This document shows, piece after piece, positions 1-6,211 of a stretch of 8,883 bases of DNA. This DNA is from DATAPE01 sp036265345 (GTDB lineage: Bacteria; Actinomycetota; CADDZG01; WHSQ01). The translations under genes were made by a program, and so were the position numbers. A model generated the notes under the pieces. The model saw only the letters and a program-made list of their open reading frames with translations, did not search any database and was not told the DNA's origin. Within the stretch, counting starts at the first letter, position 1, and each line of letters starts with the position of its first letter. Location of the stretch: contig DATAPE010000104.1 of the NCBI GenBank assembly GCA_036265345.1, positions 1 through 8,883 on the forward strand, written 5' to 3'.

Positions 1-1
1 G

Positions 2-262
2 ATCCTTCTACTGGCTCCAGCCCAAGACCGTGTTTATGTCATCGCAGAGAACCCGAAGAGCGGACTGTTCGTTTGGGAGAGTTCGCTCCTGATCCCGAAC
101 TTCGACCCGCTCGCATATTCACAGTGGGCGATACCCAATCAGAACCTGCATGAGGATCCCACCTCCACCAAGCAGGCACTAAGTGCTGCGGGCAGTGCGG
201 TCGTGGAGTCTTCGCAAGGGTCCATCAATCAATACTGGCGGAACGAGTTCTCGGCGCCGTGA
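2..262 (+). CDS. C-terminal part of an unrecognised protein (5' end outside window)
   Basis: The frame beginning at base 2 stays open for 86 codons and ends with TGA at 260-262; the other plus frame I checked (from base 1) hits a stop within about 50 codons. The translated tail starts ILLLAPAQDRVYVIAENP and ends QYWRNEFSAP. It is a mixed polar and aromatic sequence (FVWESS, AYSQWA, INQYWRNEF) with no cysteine, no membrane segment and no motif I can assign. It could be the C-terminus of an extracellular or membrane-linked enzyme, but that is a guess. It has the same orientation as the phosphoesterase gene that starts 133 nt later, so it might share a transcript unless the hairpin at 269-302 ends it. 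Confidence applies to it being coding, not to any function. Confidence 0.6.
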   Translation: MLLLAPAQDRVYVIAENPKSGLFVWESSLLIPNFDPLAYSQWAIPNQNLHEDPTSTKQALSAAGSAVVESSQGSINQYWRNEFSAP

Positions 263-268
263 TGAGAT

Positions 269-302
269 GAGGAGTTAGGCCGGTTTTTTGTCCTGATTCC
301 TC
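269..302 (+). terminator. Candidate hairpin after the first gene
   Basis: Bases 269-279 (GAGGAGTTAGG) can pair with 292-302 (CCTGATTCCTC) over 11 positions including two G-U wobbles, leaving a 12-nt loop that contains a run of six T (284-289). It begins 6 nt after the TGA at 260-262. The T-run lies in the loop and not after the stem, so this is not a textbook intrinsic terminator. It could be a weak terminator or only an RNA structure in the leader of the next gene. Confidence 0.3.
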
Positions 303-395
303 CGAAAGGGTCCTGGTAAGAAGCTCGAGGGTGGTTCGGGCGGACGGTCGGCCCCCCTACACTCAGCAGCTCAATCGATCCCGCAGGGGAGGCTC

Positions 396-1373
396 ATGAA
401 GAGGTTCTTTGTTGCAGTCGCGCTTTGCTTCGGTGTGTTTCTGGCATTCTCGTCGCCACCATTCCAGGAGGCGCGTGCCTCGGACGAGCCCGTGATTGTC
501 GCCGCCGGAGATATCGCGTGCCTGCCGGGCGACATGACTGCTCCTTGTCAGGACCAGCAAACAGCCGCCCTGTTGACGGGTGCTGATCGGGTACTGCCAC
601 TAGGCGACAACCAGTACGACGCCGGGGCGCTGTCTGATTACCTCGCCAGGTATGACCTTTCCTGGGGCCAGTACAAATCCAACACGGCGCCTGTACCAGG
701 GAACCACGAGTACAGGACCGTGGGGGCCGCGGGTTATTTCGATTACTTCGATGGAGTCGATGCACCAACTGGACCGGCGGGTGACCGAGACAAGGGTTAC
801 TACAGCTATGACATCGGCACGTGGCACCTGATCGCGTTGAATGCAAACTGCGGACCAAACGGGGTCATCGGCGGCTGCACGGAGCTGTCCCCGCAGATGA
901 CCTGGCTCGCGTCCGACCTGGCGAACAACCCTGCGACGTGCACCCTCGCCTACTGGCACCAGCCTCGCTTCTCATCGATGCACACCGACACGCCCATGGG
1001 CGCAGCTTGGAGGCTTCTGTACGACAACGGCGCCGACGTCGTGCTCAACGGCCATCAGCACAACTACGAGCGCTTCGCGCCGATGGCACCTGACGGCTCG
1101 CTGGACAAAGCCTCGGGAATCCGCGAGTTCATCGTCGGCACGGGTGGAAGCAGCCTGAGCCCGTATCCCCAGACCTATCCGACGTCCAAGGTCGAGGACG
1201 CTAGCTCTTTCGGGGTTCTCAAGATCACGCTATATCCGCAGAAATACGACTGGGAGTTCGTGCCGGCGGGAACAGGCACCTTCACCGACTCAGGCACGGC
1301 GCGGTGCGACTCACCGGGAGCCCTCGATGGGCAACCACCACCGAGTCGCGATCGAAGCCCGACTGGCGGTTAG
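396..1373 (+). CDS. Secreted metallophosphoesterase, purple-acid-phosphatase-like
   Basis: Predicted exported calcineurin-fold phosphoesterase of 325 residues. An N-terminal signal peptide is visible: K2-R3, a hydrophobic core at residues 4-18, and a likely cleavage site after A26-R27-A28. The five metal-binding blocks of purple acid phosphatases occur in order: GD at D39, GDNQY with D71 and Y74, GNHE with N103-H104, YWHQP with H188, and NGHQHNYER with H220 and H222. Y74 sits where the family has its iron-binding tyrosine. Six cysteines remain after the signal (42, 51, 152, 161, 182 and one near the end), suggesting disulfides. The last ~20 residues are rich in Pro, Gly, Ser and Asp and probably disordered. 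The ATG at 396 follows AGGGGAGG (385-392) by 3 nt. The likely role is phosphomonoester or phosphodiester hydrolysis outside the cell; the substrate is not predictable. The family call is firm, the purple-type assignment is inference from motifs. Confidence 0.9.
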   Translation: MKRFFVAVALCFGVFLAFSSPPFQEARASDEPVIVAAGDIACLPGDMTAPCQDQQTAALLTGADRVLPLGDNQYDAGALSDYLARYDLSWGQYKSNTAPVPGNHEYRTVGAAGYFDYFDGVDAPTGPAGDRDKGYYSYDIGTWHLIALNANCGPNGVIGGCTELSPQMTWLASDLANNPATCTLAYWHQPRFSSMHTDTPMGAAWRLLYDNGADVVLNGHQHNYERFAPMAPDGSLDKASGIREFIVGTGGSSLSPYPQTYPTSKVEDASSFGVLKITLYPQKYDWEFVPAGTGTFTDSGTARCDSPGALDGQPPPSRDRSPTGG

Positions 1374-1430
1374 AAATCCCGAAGCTTCCTTTCCGATGGC
1401 CGGACTAGCCTGAATCAACCCCTAGGCACC

Positions 1431-1448
1431 TCCAGGGAGGGTCCAGGG
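1431..1448 (+). repeat. TCCAGGG direct repeat with 11-bp period
   Basis: TCCAGGG occurs at 1431-1437 and again at 1442-1448, an 11-bp spacing close to one helical turn. It lies in the 218-nt gap (1374-1591) between the phosphoesterase and the DUF4242 gene, about 145 nt before the latter's start. No clear -35/-10 pair or terminator was found in this gap. It could be an operator half-site pair or chance. Confidence 0.3.
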
Positions 1449-1576
1449 TAAGTGGTTGCATCTTCCCAAACGCGGCGTCATCGGCCCGAGGCCACGTGAT
1501 GAATCAGGCGGTGACGGAACTGTGCCCTGTGGCATCGTTGTACGCTCTGGTGCGAAACCCAGTCAGCTTTGCCCAT

Positions 1577-1584
1577 GGGAAGGG
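1577..1584 (+). promoter_or_regulatory. Ribosome binding site that sets the DUF4242 start
   Basis: GGGAAGGG ends 7 nt before the ATG at 1592. The same frame is open upstream to a GTG at 1496, but no comparable site precedes that codon and the extra 32 residues do not look like this family, so 1592 is preferred. Confidence 0.6.
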
Positions 1585-1591
1585 TGCAACG

Positions 1592-1873
1592 ATGCCCAGA
1601 TACGTGATCGAGCGAACGTACGACGTGGACGAGGATGAGATGCCAAACGTCGCGACGCGGTCGAAGCGCATCGCCATCGATCACTTCCCGGCGATCGTCT
1701 GGGAACATAGCCATGTAGTCGTCGACAGCGATGGCACGCTGAAGTCCTTCTGCGTCTATGACGCACCGGATGAAGAGACGGTGCGCCAGCACGCCAAGAT
1801 GCTGGGGAACCACGTCGTCGACCATGTCTACGAGATCGGCGGAGACGTCACTCCGGACGATTTTCCCCTCTGA
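1592..1873 (+). CDS. DUF4242 / SCO4226-type small nickel-binding-like protein
   Basis: A 93-residue soluble protein opening with MPRYVIERTY, the usual start of DUF4242 proteins. The middle and end also fit: an acidic segment (residues 11-16), W37-E38-H39-S40-H41, the SFCVYDAP block (52-59) and a final helix-strand stretch to DVTPDDF. The family adopts a ferredoxin-like alpha/beta fold, and the Streptomyces coelicolor member SCO4226 is described as a nickel-binding protein. Here H31, H39, H41, C54, H67, H74 and H78 are possible ligands, but which bind metal cannot be told from sequence. No signal peptide or membrane segment is seen, so it is probably cytoplasmic. It has its own ribosome site and lies 218 nt after the phosphoesterase, so joint transcription is uncertain. 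Its stop is 18 nt from the convergent stop of cyclase A. The domain call is fairly sure, the nickel role is inferred from the family. Confidence 0.8.
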   Translation: MPRYVIERTYDVDEDEMPNVATRSKRIAIDHFPAIVWEHSHVVVDSDGTLKSFCVYDAPDEETVRQHAKMLGNHVVDHVYEIGGDVTPDDFPL

Positions 1874-1891
1874 CGCGATCCAAACGGGAGG

Positions 1892-4111
1892 CTAACGCTC
1901 GGGCTTGCGTTCCCGGTCGTGCGCAATGCGTTCGGCGTCGGGGAGGTGGAAGAGCATCTGCTCGGCTACCGCGAGCTTGAGCCGTAGCTTGCGGTAGCGC
2001 TCCCGGTCCTCTTCCCGAACCAAAGCAAGAGCCTGTCGGAAGAACGTGACCGCCTCTTCCTTGGCCCACCCCCGATTAGCCTGCTCGGCTGCAGCCACGA
2101 AATAATCGGCAGCTCGATCACGGTCCCCGGCTTCGCTCCAGTGATAGCCAAGGGCAGCGGGGGAATCACGGTCTGCGTGCACCTCCTCGAGGAATGACGC
2201 GACCGCGGCATGCGCCTCACGGCGCTTGGCCCTCGGAAGAGTGGCGTAGGCGACATCGCGGATCAGCATGTGCTTGAACCGGAACTGCTGCTGTCCCTCA
2301 TAGCGAGACACCGGCTCCCGCCGAATGAAGTCGCGACCTTCGAGTGAATCGAGGAGCTCTTGCACGCGGTCGCCGTAGGAGTCGAGATGCGCGACCGCTC
2401 CGTTCCAGAAGATCCTTCCGACCACAGAGGCATTGAGCAGCATCGACCGTTCGGGGGCCGGTATCGCGTCGAGCCGAGCCGCGATGATTCCGCGGATGCT
2501 GGTCGGCAGTTCACCTGCAGCGGGCGAGGATCGCTCCGCGACCGAGGCCACGAGCTCCTCTATGAACAAGGGATTGCCCTCGCCCGCCTCGACGATGTCC
2601 TCGGCGGACTGACCACTCTCCTGACCCGGCAGCTCGGCCATCAGCCGGGCGGTGAGCTCGTGCGCATGCTGCTCGTCGAGCGGTTCGAGGGGCAGCGCGA
2701 TTGAGGCTGGGACCCCCGAACCCCATCCTGCGCGTCTGTCATGAAGCTCGGGGCGGGCAAGCGTCAGAAGAAGTAGCGGCGTCTTCTCAACCCGCGCCGC
2801 TAGCAACTGGATCAGGTCGAGCAGACTCGGGTCCGCCCAATGGAGGTCTTGAAAGACCAGGACGGTGGGCTCCTTGTGTCCGAGGGCCTCGACGAACCTC
2901 CTCGCAGAGAAGAACAGGATGTGGCGATCGGTCACTCCCTCGTCGGTCGTCGCGGGATCCGTTCCGAGCCCTAGCATCATCGCGAGGTGCTTGGTGAGCT
3001 CCTCGGCGGCCTCCGGTTCGACAAGGTTCCCGACCGTTCGACGCAGTTTCTCTAGCGCCACCTCGGGGGGGTCTCCATCGAAGACATCCGCGACCTGCTT
3101 CACCTGCTGGGCGAACGCGCCGTACGCGCCACTCTCGCCGTAAGGAAGCGAGCGCCCGGCTACGACCCGCGCGCCGTTCTTACGCACGACTCGCACGAAC
3201 TCCGAGGCCAGCCTGCTCTTGCCGACGCCGGGCAGCCCGAAGATCGTGACCAGGTGCGGCTGGTGAGCCGCGACGACCCGGTCCCAGACACCGAGCAGCG
3301 TGGCCATCTCATGCTCGCGTCCGATCATCGGAACGTCGGAAACGCCACGCTCTCCGGGTTGACGTAGCGAGCCCACCACCCGCCATGCCGCGACCGGCAC
3401 CTCCTTGCCCTTGGCGATGACCGGCTCGACCGGCTCGTACGCGATCACCGAGCGCGTGCACCGGTAGGTCTCTTCTCCAACGAGGATCGAATGGGTCGGC
3501 GCCTGTGTCTGCAGTCTCGAGGCGGTATTCACGACATCGCCGGCGATCATGTACTCGCCCTCCTCTATCCGGGCGTCGAGCGACACGATGACCTCGCCGG
3601 TGTTCACTGCCATGCGGACCTGTAAGTCGAGCCGAGGATCCTTCGCGTTCATCTCGGTCACGGCATCTCCGATGCGAAGAGCGGCTCGAACGGCGCGCTC
3701 CGGGTCGTCGCCATGTGCCACCGGCGCGCCGAACACGCCCATCACGGCATCTCCGATGAACTTCTCGACGGCCCCGCCGAACGACTCGATGTGCCCTCGG
3801 AGCGACGCATAGTAGGGGCGCAGAATGGCCCGAACATCCTCGGGATCGAGCCGCTCGGCCCGAGATGTGAAACCGACGAGATCGGCGAAAAGCACAGAGA
3901 CAACCCGCCGCTCCTCCCCGGATCGCGGTCCCTCGCTGCCGCTGTGAAGCTCTGCTCCGCAGGTCCCGCAGAACCTGAATGTGAGCGGGCTGGTGGCACC
4001 GCATGCACTGCATGTGAGCACGAGTCTGGTACCGCAGGATCCGCAGAAGGTCTGCGCTGCCTCGTTCTCGTGGCCGCACCTGGGGCACGGGAGCCGCTCT
4101 GCCATCGCCAA
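1892..4111 (-). CDS. Cyclase A: double zinc ribbon, class III nucleotide cyclase and AAA_16 ATPase
   Basis: A 739-residue cytoplasmic signalling protein. Two Cys4 zinc ribbons come first (C9/C12/C23/C26 and C34/C37/C48/C51). A class III cyclase domain follows (about 68-245): metal-binding D77 (FADLVGFT) and D121 (KFIGDAVM), the base-contacting K117, and transition-state N195 and R199 in GDVVNTASRL. The position that holds Asp in classical adenylate cyclases is M188. An ATPase domain starts near P261-MIGRE: Walker A GLPGVGKS (292-299), Walker B VLVFQDLHWAD (417-427), and the family motif EGNPLFIEE from 511. Helical, TPR-like sequence fills the last ~100 residues. Relatives often continue to around 1000 residues, so this C-terminus is short; it stops beside the convergent DUF4242 gene. 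The start is TTG at 4111; an ATG two codons later (4105) is the alternative. The input signal and true product (cAMP, cGMP or none) are unknown. Confidence 0.92.
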   Translation of the reverse strand: MAMAERLPCPRCGHENEAAQTFCGSCGTRLVLTCSACGATSPLTFRFCGTCGAELHSGSEGPRSGEERRVVSVLFADLVGFTSRAERLDPEDVRAILRPYYASLRGHIESFGGAVEKFIGDAVMGVFGAPVAHGDDPERAVRAALRIGDAVTEMNAKDPRLDLQVRMAVNTGEVIVSLDARIEEGEYMIAGDVVNTASRLQTQAPTHSILVGEETYRCTRSVIAYEPVEPVIAKGKEVPVAAWRVVGSLRQPGERGVSDVPMIGREHEMATLLGVWDRVVAAHQPHLVTIFGLPGVGKSRLASEFVRVVRKNGARVVAGRSLPYGESGAYGAFAQQVKQVADVFDGDPPEVALEKLRRTVGNLVEPEAAEELTKHLAMMLGLGTDPATTDEGVTDRHILFFSARRFVEALGHKEPTVLVFQDLHWADPSLLDLIQLLAARVEKTPLLLLTLARPELHDRRAGWGSGVPASIALPLEPLDEQHAHELTARLMAELPGQESGQSAEDIVEAGEGNPLFIEELVASVAERSSPAAGELPTSIRGIIAARLDAIPAPERSMLLNASVVGRIFWNGAVAHLDSYGDRVQELLDSLEGRDFIRREPVSRYEGQQQFRFKHMLIRDVAYATLPRAKRREAHAAVASFLEEVHADRDSPAALGYHWSEAGDRDRAADYFVAAAEQANRGWAKEEAVTFFRQALALVREEDRERYRKLRLKLAVAEQMLFHLPDAERIAHDRERKPER

Positions 4112-4114
4112 ACG

Positions 4115-4126
4115 TCACCTTTCCTT
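4115..4126 (-). promoter_or_regulatory. Ribosome binding site of cyclase A, favouring a TTG start
   Basis: Read on the minus strand the sequence is AAGGAAAGGTGA. The GGAAAGG core (4124-4118) lies 6 nt before the TTG at 4111 but 12 nt before the in-frame ATG at 4105, so spacing favours TTG. The remaining upstream gap to 4343 showed no convincing -35/-10 pair. Confidence 0.5.
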
Positions 4127-4255
4127 AGAGCACATCAGTATCGTTGGTTTGGTGAGGAGGCGGAAGAGTTCGGGCCTTCTGCTGACCAGCGCCCCACCCG
4201 ACCAATCATCGCCCAGGAGTCCTATGAAGAGTCTCGATCAATTCCCGACGTAGAG

Positions 4256-4269
4256 GACCCTGAGGGGTC
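4256..4269 (-). other. Small hairpin between the secreted-protein gene and cyclase A
   Basis: GACCC (4256-4260) pairs with GGGTC (4265-4269) around a TGAG tetraloop. It lies in the 232-nt gap upstream of cyclase A, 145 nt from its start. No T-run follows on either side. It could be an operator or an RNA structure in the leader, or chance in GC-rich DNA. Confidence 0.2.
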
Positions 4270-4297
4270 GAAAGCGATCCGCCGACCGACTCCTTCA

Positions 4298-4313
4298 CCC
4301 CCAAAGGTGGGGG
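4298..4313 (-). terminator. Weak candidate terminator after the secreted-protein gene
   Basis: CCCCC (4298-4302) and GGGGG (4309-4313) form a 5-bp all-GC stem with a 6-nt loop, 30 nt past the TAA at 4346-4344. No T-run follows in the direction of transcription, so termination here would be of the T-poor kind, and read-through into cyclase A is possible. Confidence 0.3.
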
Positions 4314-4343
4314 CATTGGTTCCGAATCGATGCTCCTTACCGT

Positions 4344-5501
4344 TTACTTCAGGATCGTGTCGCAATACGTCGGACCAAAGGGACCATTGCATTTCGTGTC
4401 CTGAGCGAATTGGCCTGCTTTCCCATAGTCGTCGACCGTGTCCGGGAAGTGCACTCCGTAGTGCCAATCTCCCGCTGTATTGGTGGAGTACCAGGGGTAG
4501 ATGCAGAAGGGGCCACCGTAATGCCCGCAGTATTGCTCTACCTCTGCCTTGCCTCCGTAATCGCTAACGGCCGCCCAGTGCTGCGCCGTGGAGCCATCTC
4601 CGAAGGTGACCGACTTGATATCGATGGGAGTGGTGCCACCCCATGCCGGTGCGTCGTAGGAATAACAACCAGGCTCGCCGGGGAGGCAGAACGCGCTGGC
4701 CGGAGATGTGAACGGTGATGTGTGACCTATCTCCCACACGAACGAGTTGGGCGTGTCGTGAACGATGCCCCACTTGAGAGAGTTCCCTATCTGCTGGCGG
4801 CTGTACTCCGGCAGCAAAGGACCGGCCTTCTTGCTGTTCAAAACGATCGTTCCAGAACCGCCAGTCGATAGATCGGTGACCTTGATGTGCCAACCGTCTT
4901 TTGCAGAAGTCACAAAGAAGTGGATGGTGATGGTGTCAAGTGCATGCATCACGAGGGGACTGTGTTTGGATCCAGTGGTCAGCATCGCGTTGAACGCGGC
5001 CGGTTCGTGGAAGATGCCGGCCGTTCCCGTTTGGGTAAGACTCCATACCGGAGAACACACGCTGTAGGTGTTGGGCGCGTATTTCACAACGAATCCACCG
5101 TTCGGTGTGCAGTTCGTCACGATGCTGTCGGGGTAGAACTGAACCTCCAGGAATGCCTGGCCGAAGAGGCTGGTGGGGTCCGACACCGTTCCGCCGAACC
5201 AAAACGTAGGCCCCGTCGCAGCTACTGGGAAGGAGCCGTCGGCGGGAAGGACGAACTTCCAGGTGAAGTCCTTCGCGGAGCCGGGAGCGTTCGACAAGGG
5301 ATCGAGTTCGGGCTCATCGTGGCCGGAGCACCCCGCCTTGTAGGCGACTTCGAACTGGCCTTCGACATAAGCCGGACGGTGTGCGATGCAACCCGATCCC
5401 TGTTTGCCGCCCGCTTCGGCAGTGCCCGGAAGGAGAACTGCACCTGCGACCAATGCCACAGCCGCAAAGACCCAGGCCAATCGTGCAAGAGCAGGCTTCA
5501 A
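4344..5501 (-). CDS. Secreted ten-cysteine protein of unknown function
   Basis: A 385-residue exported protein that I do not recognise. The N-terminus has the form of a signal peptide: K2 and R7, a hydrophobic run at 9-24, and a likely cleavage after T27-A28-E29-A30. No further membrane segment or sortase-type anchor is seen, so it is probably released. Ten cysteines follow, all after the signal (38, 58, 131, 149, 272, 279, 325, 333, 371, 380), an even number that would allow five disulfides. The body is rich in Gly, Thr, Ser and aromatic residues with alternating patterns (FTWKFVLP, PTFWFGG, AFLEVQFYPDS, TITIHFFV), which suggests a beta-sandwich. No catalytic motif is evident. The start is TTG at 5501, five nucleotides after a near-perfect AGGAGG. 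Cyclase A lies 232 nt downstream on the same strand. It may be a binding or cell-surface protein, or an enzyme of an unnamed family. Confidence 0.8.
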   Translation of the reverse strand: MKPALARLAWVFAAVALVAGAVLLPGTAEAGGKQGSGCIAHRPAYVEGQFEVAYKAGCSGHDEPELDPLSNAPGSAKDFTWKFVLPADGSFPVAATGPTFWFGGTVSDPTSLFGQAFLEVQFYPDSIVTNCTPNGGFVVKYAPNTYSVCSPVWSLTQTGTAGIFHEPAAFNAMLTTGSKHSPLVMHALDTITIHFFVTSAKDGWHIKVTDLSTGGSGTIVLNSKKAGPLLPEYSRQQIGNSLKWGIVHDTPNSFVWEIGHTSPFTSPASAFCLPGEPGCYSYDAPAWGGTTPIDIKSVTFGDGSTAQHWAAVSDYGGKAEVEQYCGHYGGPFCIYPWYSTNTAGDWHYGVHFPDTVDDYGKAGQFAQDTKCNGPFGPTYCDTILK

Positions 5502-5505
5502 CGAA

Positions 5506-5513
5506 CCCTCCTT
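5506..5513 (-). promoter_or_regulatory. Strong ribosome binding site of the secreted protein (TTG start)
   Basis: On the minus strand AAGGAGGG occupies 5513-5506, followed by TTCG and then the TTG at 5501. The match to the anti-Shine-Dalgarno sequence is close to perfect, and no in-frame ATG lies at the head of the signal peptide, so TTG is the likely start despite being a rare codon for this. Confidence 0.7.
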
Positions 5514-5581
5514 AGAGCTTCTCCAAACGCTGGCACCAACAGGTTGCTTGTATTGCTGAAGCGAACTCTACTGCCGGAACT

Positions 5582-5605
5582 GGCCGCCAGAGACCAAGGC
5601 GGGCC
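5582..5605 (-). terminator. Candidate terminator hairpin after the membrane-protein pair
   Basis: GGCCGCC (5582-5588) can pair with GGCGGGCC (5598-5605) as a 7-bp GC stem with one bulged G and a 9-nt loop. It starts 15 nt past the TGA of the DUF6518-like gene and lies before the secreted-protein gene. There is no following T-run. It may separate the two transcription units. Confidence 0.35.
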
Positions 5606-5620
5606 TTCAGACGAGCACGA

Positions 5621-6193
5621 TCATCCTGCGCGAGGAAGGGCACCGCGGGCGCGCCGGGACATCGCGATCATGAAGCCGAAAACGATGGCGACGACGAAGC
5701 CCAAGACAATCTCGGCCCTCCACACGACCGTGGGGGGCGAGAGCAGCCCCGCCACTACGCGTGCCAGCGGCTCCAGGCAGAGTGTGCCCGCGACGAGCGC
5801 GGGGCCTATCCATGACCGCGCCACTCGCCAGCGATGACCGAGAAGCCCGTATAACGGCCCGAACAGCATGCCGCCCGCGATCCACAGCGGGTTGTACCCG
5901 GTGAATGCCACGTTCGGGACACAGCTCGAGAAACGCACCATCGGCACCGCTTCGATGGGGCTGCAGGTCGTCACGAAATAGCCGATCAGCGCCCCCGCAG
6001 TCACCAACAAACCAACCGCCATAGCGCGGCGGGCGCGTTCCTGCGTCATGCCGGCGATGAAAGGCAACACCAGCCACGGCGCCGACATCTGGCTGACGGT
6101 GGCGGCCCATGCGCCGAACGCAATACGACTCCCCAGGTATTGATCCGCCGCTCCGAAGGCGAAGCCCCCAACTACCGCGACCACATAAGGCAT
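5621..6193 (-). CDS. DUF6518-like integral membrane protein
   Basis: A 190-residue, strongly hydrophobic protein with about five to six membrane segments: roughly residues 3-16, one around SAPWLVLPFIAG, one around MAVGLLVTAGALIGYFV, one around LWIAGGMLFGPLYGLLG, one around WIGPALVAGTLCLEPLA, and a last at AEIVLGFVVAIVFGFMI. The tail is basic (RRARGALPRAG) and probably cytoplasmic. The pattern of a GxxxxxxDQYLGS opening, an APW...PF.AG..Q stretch and a central GYF.TT.SP motif resembles what I recall of DUF6518 actinobacterial proteins; this recall is moderate. The function of that family is unknown. The ATG at 6193 has no strong ribosome site and lies 18 nt after the stop of the DUF347 gene, so translation is probably coupled in one operon. 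It could also be a small transporter or an accessory subunit of its neighbour. Confidence 0.7.
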   Translation of the reverse strand: MPYVVAVVGGFAFGAADQYLGSRIAFGAWAATVSQMSAPWLVLPFIAGMTQERARRAMAVGLLVTAGALIGYFVTTCSPIEAVPMVRFSSCVPNVAFTGYNPLWIAGGMLFGPLYGLLGHRWRVARSWIGPALVAGTLCLEPLARVVAGLLSPPTVVWRAEIVLGFVVAIVFGFMIAMSRRARGALPRAG

Positions 6194-6211
6194 GGCGGCA
6201 GCCTAGCTTCA

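Noticed and set aside
1..5. Window begins at GATCC, resembling a cloning-site junction
   Set aside because: A four- or five-base match at an edge is not evidence, and the right edge shows no matching site.
396..480. Lipoprotein signal (Cys11) in the phosphoesterase
   Set aside because: The residues before C11 (V-A-L) do not fit a lipobox, since Leu at -1 is not accepted; a standard cleavage after ARA28 fits better.
1496..1591. N-terminal extension of the DUF4242 protein from GTG 1496
   Set aside because: The added 32 residues do not match the family start, and a good ribosome site precedes the ATG at 1592.
3309..4118. 269-codon minus-strand frame starting with GTG at 4118 over cyclase A
   Set aside because: Arg-rich shadow of cyclase A; the frame with zinc ribbons and cyclase motifs is the real one.
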